From NCBI GenBank assembly GCA_000320545.1, contig ADNK01001577.1, positions 1 through 64,000 on the forward strand: a stretch of DNA of 64,000 nucleotides, in the 5' to 3' direction. Under the pieces are notes generated by a model. That model was given only the letters and a program-made list of their open reading frames with translations, had not been told where the DNA came from and did not search any database. Origin of the DNA: Bigelowiella natans CCMP2755. Its lineage: Eukaryota > Cercozoa > Chlorarachniophyceae. Each line of letters opens with the position of its first letter. Within the stretch, counting starts at the first letter, position 1. Positions 52,577 to 64,000 of the stretch are shown one piece after another. Both the position numbers and the translations under genes were made by a program.

Positions 52577-55500
52577 TCAGCTCCGGAGGAAATTTATCTT
52601 TCTAATACGCATGGTGAAGATCTTCCGCGTGCGGTGCGCAACGAACAGAGCACGGGAGGCTTCCCGATCGTCCTTAACAGCTGTGTGGTCAACTTCGTAT
52701 ATTTGCATGCCCCTTCGGATGCCTTGCGCCTCTGCCTGCGAATCCGCATCCACATTCATGACGATGAGTCGCTTGTATGAGAACCCAACGTAGCCGGCCG
52801 TGAACATGTAAACGTCCTCATTCGCTTTCTCAGCACTATTCGGCGCCGCGCAGCAACACCATGCCAGGGGAAGGAAGCACAGGGCCTCGAGAATGGCAAT
52901 CTGGAGGATGCGGAAGCAAAAGTCCTGTCCGAAGGACAGGAACGTGCTCTCCAGCCAGACCGCCGCATTGAATTTCATCTTCCATGATAGCACAGAGGTG
53001 ATGAAGCAACAGCCTAGGATTACAGTGATTCCCAGCGCGAAGCCTATCCTGTCCCATTTCGTCCACACGTGATTGTCATCAGGCTCCTCCTCTTCCCGAA
53101 CGCCCTCTCCTGCTTTGGACCTGCTGGACCTGGCGGGGGTGAACACCATGTTGCCGGTGCGCTTCGATACAAACATCTTGCGTTTGCGCCGAAGCTCCTT
53201 CTTTTCGCGATCATCACTTAAAACCCCTTCTCCTCCTCCTCCTCCTCCTCCCCCTAGATTGAATCGTTTGCTACTGCTTCCCCCGTGCGATGCCAGCAAG
53301 TTTTGGTTGGAGGTCGTAGGTACATCTGACACCTTTGGAGAGGACTCCTCGCTTGGGTTGCTGCCTTCAGGACCGCTAGTAGGAGTAGCCCCTGAGCAGA
53401 GAGATATAGATAGGCAGATATCGGGCAACCACACACGAAAACATAAATAACGAAAGATTAGGTACTTTCTCTTCCATACATTTCAACCGCATAAGTAGCA
53501 TCCCAAACTCTCCCTCCCCCCTTTCCTCTTTCTCTCTCTTTCTCTCTCTGCTTCCTACAACAGTAACCTGGAAGAGAAAAGTTGTGGTTTTGCAGGTTGA
53601 GCTCAAGCCTGTCGGCCTGTGAGTCAGCTGAGTGATCTTCACTCCCAACAAGCACCTCATCCGATACAACCGTCGATGAAAGCTCCGGGTTCGCACTGCG
53701 TTTTTGCTCATGACAATTACGGCGTCCAGATAATTCGTTCGGTCTGGAGAGCGCGGATTTTGCTGCTGCTTCCCGTCCCTCCATGGCCTTTCTCTCCTTG
53801 GCGGGGAGCGCCGGCAACACGCCGCCAGCAATTGTGCGCGATCTCGCCTTAAATGGCTCTGCTTCATTAGAGTCATGAGTCTCGGAGCTTGCCGGGAGAA
53901 CGTATAGCAAGCCTGCCTCTTTGGCTGCTGATTTTGCTTTATCTTCCCTCTCCCCCTTCGATTTTGACAAGAAGTTCTCACCGCCAGTGGCTGCAACGGC
54001 TCCGGTCGTAATGGCGAGGCCCAGGGACCTAGTGTGCTTTGCATCTCCTCCATCTTCATCACTGTCAGATGATTCGCCTTGATCTTTGTTGTGCTCATCG
54101 TCGTCAGCTTCGTCCAGATTATCATCGCCGTCCTCCTCCTCGGCGTCCATCCCTTCCCCGTCGTCATCCCCGCCCCCCATGTCCTCGATCATCAGCTCTC
54201 CGCCAAGGAGTCCGGAGAGGAGCAGCATCCAGCCGAAACAAGAGGAAAGATGGTCCTGCCCGACTACGCTTACCGCAAGATGCTTTGGAACATGACGACG
54301 AAACACCGTTGTCATCGTGATGGGAATCGGTAGTGCCATTAACATCGCTATAAGAGCAGTAGAGACCCCCACGCCCATCATAGGCAGCTGCTGCTCTTGC
54401 CCGACTAGCAGCGCGCACAAAGCCATCGTGTTGAAAACCAGCACCGTGAGGATGAGAATGCGCTTCATGGAGGTCACGAAGTCGCCGGGATGGCGAATGC
54501 ACAGAGCCATCCACGGGTGCTTCCTCCGCAACGACCAATACGAAACCTCCCTGAAGGTTTTGAGCGATCTTGCCATGCTCTGCACTCGGATCTTGCGCTG
54601 GTAGTTGAAGTCTCTCCAGAAGTCCACGGAGAAGTTGTCGTCGCTTGATTGGATATGAGAGTCGTAGAAGTACGTGGCCACGAGCGCCAGGACGGCTAAT
54701 CCGATGATGGATATCGAGGCTATGAATACCGTATTTCCAAGCGAGAACACGTCCTCGTTTACATCGTCCTCACCGAACGTATTGACGCCGACACTCAATC
54801 GCATGTGCACGGAAAACATCGTCAGGTGCGACGATTTGCAGTTAATCTGCTGCTCATTACCCGACGCCGTCGCGTTAGTTTGCAAGCCGCTTTCGGACCA
54901 CGACTTAGACGTTTCGTCCCAGAATACGCAGGTGGGAGCACGGGGGCCATTTACTGATAATGAGGAGGCTGCAGATGGCATTGCGCCAGCCGCTGCTGGA
55001 GTAGCAAGAGAAATCCGAAAAGCGTCGGATGAGTCCAACCCGGTCACGTTGAGTATCTGGCCTTCCTGCGTCTCAAGCTCCACGGCCATTGTTCCACCTA
55101 TATCACTCGCATTGATTCGCTCTTGATTAGCCGTCTTCTCCGCGTACAGCCCCCCCGCCCCGCCAATCGACACCAGACTCACTCCCAAGCTTCCATCGTC
55201 GTCAGAGGAGGAAGCGGCCGAGGTGGAGGCGCTACGAAGTATTGCCAGGAGGGCGCTTTCGCTTGGCAGCTGAATAGAGGAGTTTTGGCTTGTGGTATAG
55301 CGTTTCTCTCCCAGAGATGCTATTGGAAGCCGTTGCGTTAGAACCTCCAAGATAGAAGAGCTGATGGTTTGTGCCTCCTCCCCTGTCTTCGCATTCTTTA
55401 AGCTGCCTCTCGCCAGCTTCGAGAGGCTAGTCTCCACCTGTAGATGTTCAAAAGGAGAATGAGTTTTCAATAATACAAATCCCCTGGTGGGGCGCGAAAG

Positions 55501-57411
55501 CAGGAGAAAGTCAAGAGAAATGACGAGCCTCACGTCCATCTTACGCTATGTGAATGCGGATGAGATGTAGAATGTGTGTTGCTATTTTAGAAGTCGTTTG
55601 TGTCTCCGCCGCTGCCACCGCCGGAGTCGTATCGTTATCTATCTTCCAACCAAAATCGCTAGCTTAAAACTCACCTGTTCCGTAAGAGCAGTGCGCTGGC
55701 CTAAGGCACCATTCTCATCTTCACTGTTTTGAATGAAGGAAATGACGCCGCTAACGGCGGAAGCGATGTTGGTGGAAATCTCGTCGGAGAACGTATTGAG
55801 CGCGTCGTCGTTGAGAGTCTCAACCGCGCTGATGATTGATTCGCACGCCTCTGCATCTAGCTCGCTCGGCCCCCCGCTCGAGTCCGTCTGCGCGGCACTA
55901 CGAGCCATCTCCGAAGGCAGCCTGACCTGAAGTTCCTCTGTCCCAAGTTTTCGCGCGCTTAAGTACGTTTGCAGCGTAGATGCCATGCTGCGCCGAATAC
56001 TCACCCTCGTGGCGGTGTTGACCGCGCTATCGCTTGCTCCTTCTAGGTACGATGCGAGGCCGGTCATGACCACGGCCGCTGCAGCGGGGTCTCCAGAGAG
56101 GGCGCTCTCGTTCATAGCCTTCTCAAGATCTGAGATTTTAACGGGCGTCAGCACCGGCTGCGTGACGCTCACCGAAACATTGACCGGCGCTGCGAACGCG
56201 CGGTAGTAGTCCGCAACGTGAATTCTAATGGTGAGGGGGGAGGGTGTTCCAGGGTTGGCTGCTGCCTTCGCGGGGGAGGGCAGCAACGTGCTGCAGCTGG
56301 AGTAGACGCCAAGAGGGCAGAGTATAGACGGAAGAGCCGTCTCCGTTCCGGTAGTCCTTTCGGGAAGGAGGAGAGCTTCAAAGGCATATCTGATTGGAAC
56401 GTCAGTATCTGCCCAGCCGCTGCACGAAAAGGTGAATTGCGTCTCGAGGGCGTCCCCAGAGCTCCTGTCGCTGCTGCATGCGCCGCCGGTTGGGGCGCTG
56501 TTGGTTGTGAAGGCTATGGTCGCGACGGAAGAAGAGCCTCCGGCCAGAGCTGTCGTAGTGGCCGAGAACACGTAGGAAGTGCCCTGTCACATAGCAAACG
56601 ATTCCGGGGGCATGCGTGTTGATATTAGTATACGCGCATTGCATGTACCGGGCTTCCCATGAACTTACGTGATGCGAATTCGCTCGTTAAAAAATATTTA
56701 AGCGTGGGCTTGCGCGCGCGCGTGTGTATGTGTATTTAATTGTCAAATCCCGACTAACAAGTGCCTCCTCAGCCTAGTCTTCCCCCCCCTCTCTTCATAC
56801 TACTACTACTACTACTACCGGAAGCAGAGCATTCGGTCTGAACACAAGCGAAGGGGAGTTGATGCCGGTCCTCAGCGTTTGACTCCTCGTCGCACCGTCG
56901 TTGAGGTCCAGCCCGCCAGCGCTGCAGCCCCACACCACACTCAGCCTACTCACGGCAACGTTGTCCGATTTGAGAGTGAGCGAGATTTTGTCGCTTGCGG
57001 CAGGGGGGTTCGGTCCCGTGGCATCGATCTGGATGCTGACGGTGGGTGCCTCTGACTGTGCGGCGAAGATGAGCTGATGTGCTTCGGAGCTGCGGGGCGT
57101 TTCGAGGCCCCTGCTGTCTTTGAGAGGGATCCCCGTGAGCTGCAAGGTGAGGCGATACTGCGTATTCGGCGTGAGGCCGTCCGATGGCACGTACGCTTTC
57201 AAAGGATTCGTGGCGTCCGTGGTCTATTGTTGGAGACAATGGTTGTTTGATCATGGGCGCGGTTAGTGATAATCATTAGATGATGCGGAAAAACTGAAAT
57301 ATTATCAACCTAAAGGGGACCCTTGAGGACACTCATACGTATAAATGAGGCCTCAAACACCTACATACCCCTCCCCCTCCAAGAATCCCCCGAACTCTCT
57401 CTCTATTTCTC

Positions 57412-57451
<40 letters not shown>

Positions 57452-59446
57452 GTACAAAATTTGATATATGTATCTATTTGAGGAGTCCCTCAGCAAAACC
57501 AACCACGGCTGGCGAACTGCCGCCGCCAAGAGCTTGAAGCGTCCAGTTTGCCAGCGGCGTCTTCGTCCTATTGGCAGGGTCAAAGGAGGCCTCCCCCGAA
57601 AAGATAATTTTGTATCCAGGGCTGCTGCTGGATGTAGCAACAGTCCTGTTCGCACCTCCTCGGATAGCAGCATAGACACTGCGCTGTCTCACAGCCAGGA
57701 CAACGACCTTGCTTGAATTTCCAAGGAGCGTCGGCGATTGCAAACCACCACCACCACCAGCAGCCGCAATAGCAATATCTTCGGACGATGCGGAGACTTC
57801 AAAAGCGTAACGCTGACCCATGCGCAGGTTGCTAGGGGCTATGCTCAGCAATGAGGCGGACTGTGATGAGGCGAGGGTGATGATGTGGTCGCTAACGTTA
57901 CTGGCAAACTGGGTTCCCAGAAGCAAATCCGAGCTTCCGAACACTTGCCTCCACCCCCTCACCCCGGTGCGGACTAGGGCATTGCCCTGTAGGCACGGTG
58001 CAGGCGTCGCCGAAGCCGAGACCGATACCGTATCGCTTGCATCAACCCATAACATCTGCACTGCTGCATCACCAAGCCCCCCCCCGAGTGCGATTCTAGG
58101 CTGTTTTATGCACTCTGACGGTGCAGTTGTCGCCGGGGACGCAGTGGCCGGATGGCTCGTGGGCGAGGCCGTCAGTAAAGCGGGGGAGGATGTTGCTGGA
58201 GACGCGGAAGGAGACGTCGAAGGAGCGTCACTCGGAAATGCCGTAGCTGGAGATTCCGACGGGCTGCTGGTTGGATTTTGTGAAGGATTGGTCGTTGGGT
58301 GTGTGGTACTGGGCGATATCGAAGGACTTGTGGTTGGCTGCGCACTGGGGGACACCGAAGGGCTTGTGGAAGCGACCGGCTGAGAGAGGGAGACGAAGGA
58401 GCAGGGAGTTAGTTGTGGGCCGGTGGGAATCAGAAACTTCACAATGCGATTGCATTGGCAATTGAGAGAAAAAGTATTTTCCAGGAAAAATGAAAAAAAT
58501 AAGAAACAAGTGACGCTATCCCAGAATGGTAAGCTTCTCGATAGCGTTTTAGATTTGGGGTCGCAAGAGACAGGTTATTATGAATATCATTTTGGAAATG
58601 CACAATGAATAAATCTGCAAATAAATTCTGACGGAATGAAATTCAGCCGAGAGAACTAAAATAGCATCGTTTGTTTGGCAGCATGAATTTTTCATCCCGC
58701 ACAGGTGAATAAAGTCAACAGGAAAAGTGGGAATCAACTTTAAGTACGAGCATTCGATTATAAGCCATGTTTTGTGCTGACTCAGCTACCTCGCAGACGC
58801 ATATTTTACTTATTGCATCGGTATATGAGCAATTCAACGCAACCCCTCGATTACAGTATCTAATAAAAAAAGGGAAAATGGCACTGAAACATTTGCAACT
58901 GAGTGTAAAAAACCGTGACCCTGTCGCGAAGGAGACATGATACGTTTGTATGGGGAAAAGTAGCACCAAGTATGCTTCTTTAATACTTACCGTTGCATCC
59001 CAGAGTAGTCATCATCGTAAGATTCTTTGCATTGCATCTTACCTCCTGACCAGGTGGTGCAGATAGTGGTGCAGGTATGCTTTGAACTGTCCCAATCATA
59101 AACCTCACACTCTGTGGCGGATTCAGCACACTTTTGGCCAGCGACAGTGCTGCTGAAGGATATATCGACCAAAGTGAATTCTGTGATGAGATCGCAGGCG
59201 CCTGTTGGTACGATGGAAGAGATTATAAAAAAGGAGACAATTAATCCAAAATGGTAAGTGTTCTCATGCCTAATCGTCAACACCAATCTCCCCATCACTC
59301 CTCGGGTGTTTCCCCCTTTGAATTGTAACTTCAGTGTTCGTACCCTTAATCTATTCGCTACATAATAATTCGAGACCTGCATCGGCTTCTGGTAGAGATA
59401 GGCAAAGCCAGAGAAGAAAGGCCAGCACCGACGCCATTTTCACCAT
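52577..59446 (-). CDS. Polycystin-1-like REJ/GPS membrane receptor with C-terminal PDZ-like domain
   Basis: Exons at about 59446-59377 (signal peptide, VLAFLLWLCLSLPEADA), 59201-59043 (Cys-rich), 58379-57490, 57224-56816, 56585-55675, 55440-53573 and 53393-52577, giving roughly 1700 residues. After the Cys-rich unit comes a Ser/Pro/Thr repeat linker (SPSxSP type), then an REJ region (CSSDRSSGDALETQFTFSCS followed by GWADTDVPIRYAF is diagnostic). A GPS site follows, CVFWDETSKSWSESG ... NCKSSHLTMFSV, with the HLT cleavage triplet. Then come about six helices: VFIASISIIGLAVLALVATY, ILILTVLVFNTMALCALLVG, STALIAMLMALPIPITMTTV, a weak one near GWMLLLSGLLGG, and a pair in the last exon. The loop between the first helices (HPWMALCIRHP) resembles polycystin-1. 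The protein ends with a PDZ-like unit (KRLIVMNVDADSQAEAQGI, RRGMQIYEVD). The PLAT domain and polycystin pore helices are missing. Probably a cell-surface adhesion or sensing receptor. Confidence 0.75.
57405..57452. repeat. (CT)n microsatellite, polycystin-like gene intron
   Basis: CT run with TATTT interruptions in the intron between the Ser/Pro-linker exon and the next exon. Confidence 0.9.
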
Positions 59447-60898
59447 GTGTTTTAGCTATCTAAATGCTGCTCTGTGCCACTGCTTGAAGATGGCGCTATG
59501 AGGTATGGGATGTGCTGCTGGATACAATACCAGTGTAGAAGACCTTCATCATGAGTGTAGAGCGTGTGGTGATACTACGAAATGATACATGTATACGGGA
59601 TGGGGAGGGCGCAATGCACGATGTAACCGTAACATTCAACACGCCGTTATTTTCTTACGACATGAGATTGTTAGAAATATTCACATGATTACAGGCATTT
59701 TCCTCTAGTTCGAACTACCTATTTCACAGATGATTTGTTGGGTTTGAACCCGCACAAAATTAGATAAACTAGTAAAAACATGTATTTCTCCTTGTCGCAG
59801 TGATGAAACGCCATCTAAACGCACAACCGAACCTAAAAACATGCTGTGCTCCGATCGCTCCGTGAGTCAAATTCCGCCATGACAAGATGGAGTGGACAAG
59901 TCTGGCACCTCTGGCGATCCTTGTGATCATCCTTGTTGGGATCATTGTTTGTCAGCTCTGGAGCTGTGGTGCCCATTGAAATTGCTTCACTCGCATCGCT
60001 AGATCGGCCCAACTAGCCAACCAGTCACGTGCTGTTCCACGCTAGCTAGCTAGTCAGCTAGCACGTGCGATGCCGCACTGTCTCTGGCAATTTGAGCCCT
60101 GGACCAGCAAGCGCCATTTAGCTAGCTAGACTAGCCACCTAGCCATGCTGGCATTTGTGCAACGTGCAGATGCGTGCCAGACACAGATCTAGAGATGCCC
60201 ATGCTGGCTAGCATGCGATCGATGGACACAGCTAGACAGCGTCGAAAGTTGCGATCGAAGGAGCATTCTGGCATTCTGTCTGCGTCATTGTGGGCACGTC
60301 GCGCATGCGCGATGCGATGCTAGGGTGAGCTAGTGAGTGTGAACAGCACGCATGGAGACGTTAGACACATGCATTCAGCACGCAGAGACCAAGTCTCCAT
60401 GCACGCGGAAATGCTAGCATGTCTAGATGTGGCAGTCTAGCAGTAGTCCATCTAGCCAGTGCTGAGTGTGCTGCGCAATGCCGCTTTGCATGCACGTGCT
60501 AGCGTGCAGCAGACCACCACACCATGCCCCACATTTCATTTCCCATCTGCCGTCAGTAGGGGAACGACACAAAATTTTTGAAATGAAAATTCACCTACTG
60601 ACGACCTACTGCTGAACTGAATTGCTAGAATGACATGGCAAAATCGCACGAGCATGACATGACATGTCAAGTGCTCACATTTGATTTCCCATCAGCAATC
60701 AGTAGCAAAATGTGCGAAAATGCGCAACATGAAAGCTTTGCCTACCATGTGTTTTGTGAAAACGATCTTTGTTAAAAATGACATAGCAAAATCCACAGCA
60801 GAGCATCACGCCATCGCTACATCTAAAATTCTAGCCACAGTAGTGTGCGCCTCACTCATCGCTAATGATCGCTTCAACCTTTCGGATTTCTCTTAGAT
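59447..60898. repeat. Intergenic gap with strong CTAG/CATG island (core 59990-60500) and a repeat pair
   Basis: This gap lies between the start of the polycystin-like gene and the 3' end of the broken NTPase gene. The core is packed with GCTAGC, CTAGCTAG and GCATGC (60043-60065, 60118-60150, 60206-60225, 60415, 60500). A related pair of about 26 bases (ATTTCCCATC..GC..TCAGTAG) sits at 60533-60558 and 60676-60702. No gene is convincing; an open frame at 60681-60896 has no supporting motif. Confidence 0.7.
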
Positions 60899-62970
60899 TC
60901 ATTTTCTAAGTACTTCCTGTAATTTACCCCAAAATCTTACTGGATCGAGTTTTACGACTACGAACCTCAAGTGCTTATGCCAGGTTTTCTTCCACGCTTC
61001 CTGGTCAGATTTTGACACGTCTTTGTAAACGAAATTCACACGGAATGTATGATGATGCTTCTCCAAAGTGTAGTAGTAAATCGTGACAACTTTCGTATAC
61101 ACAAGAACCTCGTCTTTGTGTTTGACTTTAAAGTCGTGAACATTTCCTTTAGCCATCTGATGCAGCACCTCAGCACTTGAAGCACCATCTATGTTTGTGT
61201 AGTTCGGAGGGCAAATGACCAGCGTGCTCGAATCCTTCAATTCGCGGATTTCCTCCAAGCACTTATTCTTTTCTTCCTTACTATTTTCGCGATGGTGAAT
61301 CACTCGTTTGTGTCGACTAAATGAGACAGTGGTAGTCTTGCCTTTCAATTCTTCTGGTAAATGTGAGCCGACATGTCGGCCTTCAAAATTTCCCCCATTC
61401 TTTATGAGGTGAAACCACCTTCTTTCTGCCTCTAAACCAGACATACTTTCACTCTGCTTAGACTGTTCCCCGGCAAGCGCCCCTACCACTCTGGATTCTA
61501 CATAAGGGCTCAGGAAATCCAGGACAAAATCCGAACTAGTGTGCGAACCGTCTTCAAGAATGGGGCGGATGCAGAACACGGAACTTGGTAAAGCGACATC
61601 CCTAGGTTGTATCATCTCCACGTTTTCGCCAATCTTGCCCTAAAACTTTCGCAACATGTGGTCTTGGGAGTCTTGAAACTTCTTGAACTTTTGCTCGTCC
61701 ACAATGTGCCGCAATATCCCCCCGGCTATCTCGGATCGGCTTTTTAAGTCCTCGACAGTACAGTTTCCATCCGCCCCGCCACTCTCATTGTTTCCCGCAG
61801 AAATATCGTTGAATTCATCTTCTTGGATGACATCCGCATACAAGGTGAGATCCCGCTTCTTCGTTCCGGCCTTAAGGAGTTTCTCGAATTGCTTCCACTC
61901 CTTATTGGGCGAGCTTGCCACTACCACAAAGGCTTTTGTGACGTTGACATTTAGGTGCCCGAATCCGTTCTCGGGATCGACGACAAGGTGTGTCGATTTA
62001 GAGTCAAATGCTTCCCAATCAGGATGTTCTGTCCATCCCTCGTCAAGAACTTTCAGTTTTTTGCAATAGACCCTTCCGCTTTGAACTTCCAGAAGGTATA
62101 AACATTTCTCTGGCACGGAATAGAACGCAACCTTCTCGTCATTTTCAAGCGCCACCTTGATGTACATTAGCAAAAAGGCCACACTCTTGGCTATACCACT
62201 TTGCCCAGAGAGTATACAGCAATCAATGCTCGACTTTCCCTCACGGTAAAGTTGATAACGTTCTCGAAATCTGCGTACTGCTTCTGAAAATGCCTTGCGG
62301 TAGAAAAGAAGGGTGCTTGGACCCCCGAATCCAACTAGCACGATGCCCAGGTACGAGGATGTTCTTCGTTATGCGCACAAGCTGCATTGCAGTCCCTTCT
62401 GTGAACGGAGTGTCTCTCAAAGCTTGGAAAAATTCTTCGACATCCGTGTCAATCTTGAATCGTTTGCCTGTGTATCCACGTAAAGCGGGACTATCAAACG
62501 ATACTTAGAGAGGATGAGTCTAGTCACCTTTTGTTTTGCTTCCTCGTTCGTAATCCGATATGCTTTTGCGCTTCTCCCCTGAAATCAAATCACAATAAAA
62601 ATTAGAACAATAGATTATTTGCACAGAGACATTGGGCATCACCCCCCCCTCCGCTTTCCTCAAATTCCATGGCTGAACACACACGCAAAAATATCTCAGC
62701 ACACCGATTGTTCCTCAGATGTTGACAAAATTCATAACCTTGGGTTGCCTTTTCATATTTCTTTGTTATTTCCTCCAGCTTTGCCTTCTCCGCCTGGATT
62801 TCCTCGTCCAATTTACCAATAGCACCCTTGAGCGCCTCTTCTTTCTCCTTATTCTTCTCCTTTGCCCAAGCGATGCTCAAAGCTTTTCTTTCTTCCCTCA
62901 GTTCCAAGATTTCCTTCTTTGTAAGTTGGATCTGAATTCCCCATACCTCAGAACGCTGAGAACACATCAA
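60899..62970 (-). pseudogene. Crinkler/RHS-type P-loop NTPase gene, frameshifted and interrupted
   Basis: Three coding blocks on the minus strand. 62970-62602 is a charged coiled coil (KKEILELREERKALSIAWA, ALKGAIGKLDEEIQAEKAK). 62341-61640 holds a P-loop ATPase start, CCILSGQSGIAKSVAFLL (Walker A GxxGxxKS), followed by STHLVVDPENG as a Walker B-like strand. 61621-60899 reads SSDFVLDFLSPYVESRVVG and EAERRWFHLIKNGGNF, then a basic segment. An in-frame TAG at 61640-61642 separates the last two blocks. Between 62510 and 62340 the frame shifts: a protein-like stretch ending VRITKNILVP lies in another frame directly before the NTPase block. The order coiled coil, STAND-like P-loop, C-terminal effector domain is that of Crinkler-RHS proteins. 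It looks decayed, or is split by an intron I cannot see in one place. Confidence 0.55.
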
Positions 62971-63257
62971 AGCTGCTTAAGCTCCCGAACGCAGGCCTCG
63001 TAGGATAAGTACCTGCATCGTATTGCTTCCTTTCCGAGGAAGGTCCACCCCGCTTCTTCATCGACTCTAATGAGTCTCGTCTGTGAAGATCTTCACGTCT
63101 CCCAGCTGCGAATCCCAGGAGAGAGCATTATTGTCCGTTAGTGCCCGTTAGTGTCGGTTAGTATCCGAAGATTAGGGACTCCCATTTATGAGAGTCTCCG
63201 GTGAAGAACTGACACGTGTGGCAATATCATTTATCATTTTCCCGGGCACACGATGCC
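62971..63257. other. Short gap with GTTAGT-type repeats
   Basis: No gene seen. At 63135-63170 the word CCGTTAGT or close variants repeats about four times. This is not a recognised telomere repeat. The gap separates the broken NTPase gene from the virus-like helicase remnant. Confidence 0.5.
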
Positions 63258-64000
63258 TCAAAGCTCCAGTCCAGTGATGGTGTCTTCGTACCCAGGTTTT
63301 ACCCATTGATCCTCAAAGCCATCTTCAAATTCAATGTCCTGAGGAGTGTATTCACCAAATGCTGGGTAGGTCTGTTGATTATTTCGACTAAGATTGCAAT
63401 CCACACAAGTTAATCTACAGTTGTTCCAGAGATGGGGTAGATTATTATCAATTCTATCCACAGAAACATCATCAGCAGTAAACTTACATTTACACAGGGG
63501 ACAAAAAGGATATTTACCAGCAATTCTACTTACCCATTTATCATCAATATATTCTTCATCTTTCCAAGTTCTACCAGCTCTTTTATCTTGGGATTTATAT
63601 GAAGATACTTTCATTCGTAGTTTTTGGGTAATCATACTTTCCTTTAATCTGTAGCATTCTTTATAGCTGTGCTGATATATTTGTATCTGTGAAAGGTCAG
63701 TTGAACGAGTTATAGCAGTCCAGAGCCACTTGCGATTAATTCTACAGGTGTTAGCATCAATACGGTGATCGGGCCATCTACTGATAATCCTTGAAAACTA
63801 TGACAGGTAGAGGCATATGATAATCTAAAATGCATACTAATTAATTCTATAGGAATTCTTATTTCTTCCATATCACATACATCTTGTATTACAATTTCTT
63901 TTTTGTTTACTTTGATAATTTCATAAGTGTAGTTCACATATAGTTTTGGTTTCTTGTTATACTTTTTACATACAATCTCCATACCAGCATAGTAGCAAAT
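63258..64000 (-). pseudogene. Virus-like helicase C-terminus with HNH nuclease domain, frameshifted, cut by window edge
   Basis: The upstream block (63982-63710, continuing past the window edge) has KLYVNYTYEIIKV and SYASTCHSFQGLSVDGPITV, the region of motif VI-type sequences in SF1 Pif1/RecD-like helicases. Near 63745 the frame changes by one base: the expected following motif, WLWTAITRS, is in the next frame. That frame runs on into the block ending at 63258, which has an HNH-type unit (CPLCKCKFTADDVSVDRIDN, then CRLTCVDCNLSRNNQ) with two Cys pairs and the Asp-Arg-Ile-Asp core. Helicases with a C-terminal HNH domain are known from large DNA viruses of protists and related mobile elements. 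Codon use is clearly AT-richer than in the neighbouring genes. Probably a fixed fragment of an integrated element. Confidence 0.65.

Noticed and set aside
52577-55539. Long plus-strand open frames opposite the polycystin-like exons
   Set aside because: They are GC-rich shadows of the minus-strand exons and lack splice signals and motifs.
48194-61642. In-frame TAA and TAG read as a variant genetic code
   Set aside because: Intact genes in the window end normally at TAG, TGA or TAA, so reassignment is unlikely; gene decay explains both cases.
63135-63170. GTTAGT repeats as a telomere
   Set aside because: Only about four imperfect copies, internal to the sequence, and not a standard telomere unit.

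Overview
The window reads as nuclear DNA of an intron-dense unicellular eukaryote. Nearly every gene is cut into short exons by small GT-AG introns, and di- and trinucleotide microsatellites are abundant in introns and gene flanks. One protein starts with a hydrophobic signal segment, then a basic, Ser-rich stretch ending in ALRGG, which suggests a complex plastid reached through the secretory pathway. Together with a class C GPCR, a REJ/GPS polycystin-like protein, Crinkler-type genes and a virus-like helicase remnant, this points to an alga with a secondary plastid; a chlorarachniophyte such as Bigelowiella is my best guess, but it is inference only. Standard stop codons are used.

Layout: (A) 0.5-4.5 kb, Ser-rich multi-exon gene of unknown function (+). 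(B) 6.3-13.4 kb, class C GPCR with a Venus-flytrap ectodomain (+). (C) 14.6-17.4 kb, plastid-targeted FKBP-type prolyl isomerase (-). (D) 18.0-20.6 kb, acyl-protein thioesterase (+). (E) 21.8-23.9 kb, coiled-coil protein (-). (F) 24.6-26.5 kb, intronless FAD oxidoreductase of the DAO family (+). (G) 27.6-32.4 kb, AAAP-type amino-acid transporter (-). (H) 33.0-37.0 kb, TOPORS-like RING E3 ligase (+). (I) 37.9-43.8 kb, a proline-rich region joined in frame to a Sec12/PREB-like Sar1 exchange factor (-). (J) 45.2-46.3 kb, small type I membrane protein (+). (K and L) 47.9-51.7 kb, a divergent pair resembling the nuclease and kinase modules of Crinkler effectors, K being broken. (M) 52.6-59.4 kb, REJ-GPS-TM-PDZ polycystin-like receptor (-). 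(N) 60.9-63.0 kb, broken Crinkler/RHS-type P-loop NTPase gene (-). (O) 63.3-64.0 kb, 3' end of a frameshifted virus-like helicase with an HNH domain (-), running off the window.

From B to M the genes alternate strand, so promoter-side (divergent) and 3'-side (convergent) gaps alternate. The most striking unexplained pattern follows from this. Islands crowded with the palindromes GCTAGC, CTAGCTAG, GCATGC and TGCATG occupy the gaps at gene 3' ends and are almost absent from divergent gaps. Two islands share an exact 17-mer, and one island holds an internal duplication.

The housekeeping genes serve separate processes: secretion (I), lipid-anchor turnover (D), amino-acid transport (G), ubiquitin/SUMO ligation (H), plastid protein folding (C) and surface sensing (B, M). 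The right-hand 16 kb is richer in mobile or conflict-type sequence. Exon boundaries were read by eye from splice signals and reading phase. They are firm for C, D, H, I, J and the 5' half of E, and approximate elsewhere.
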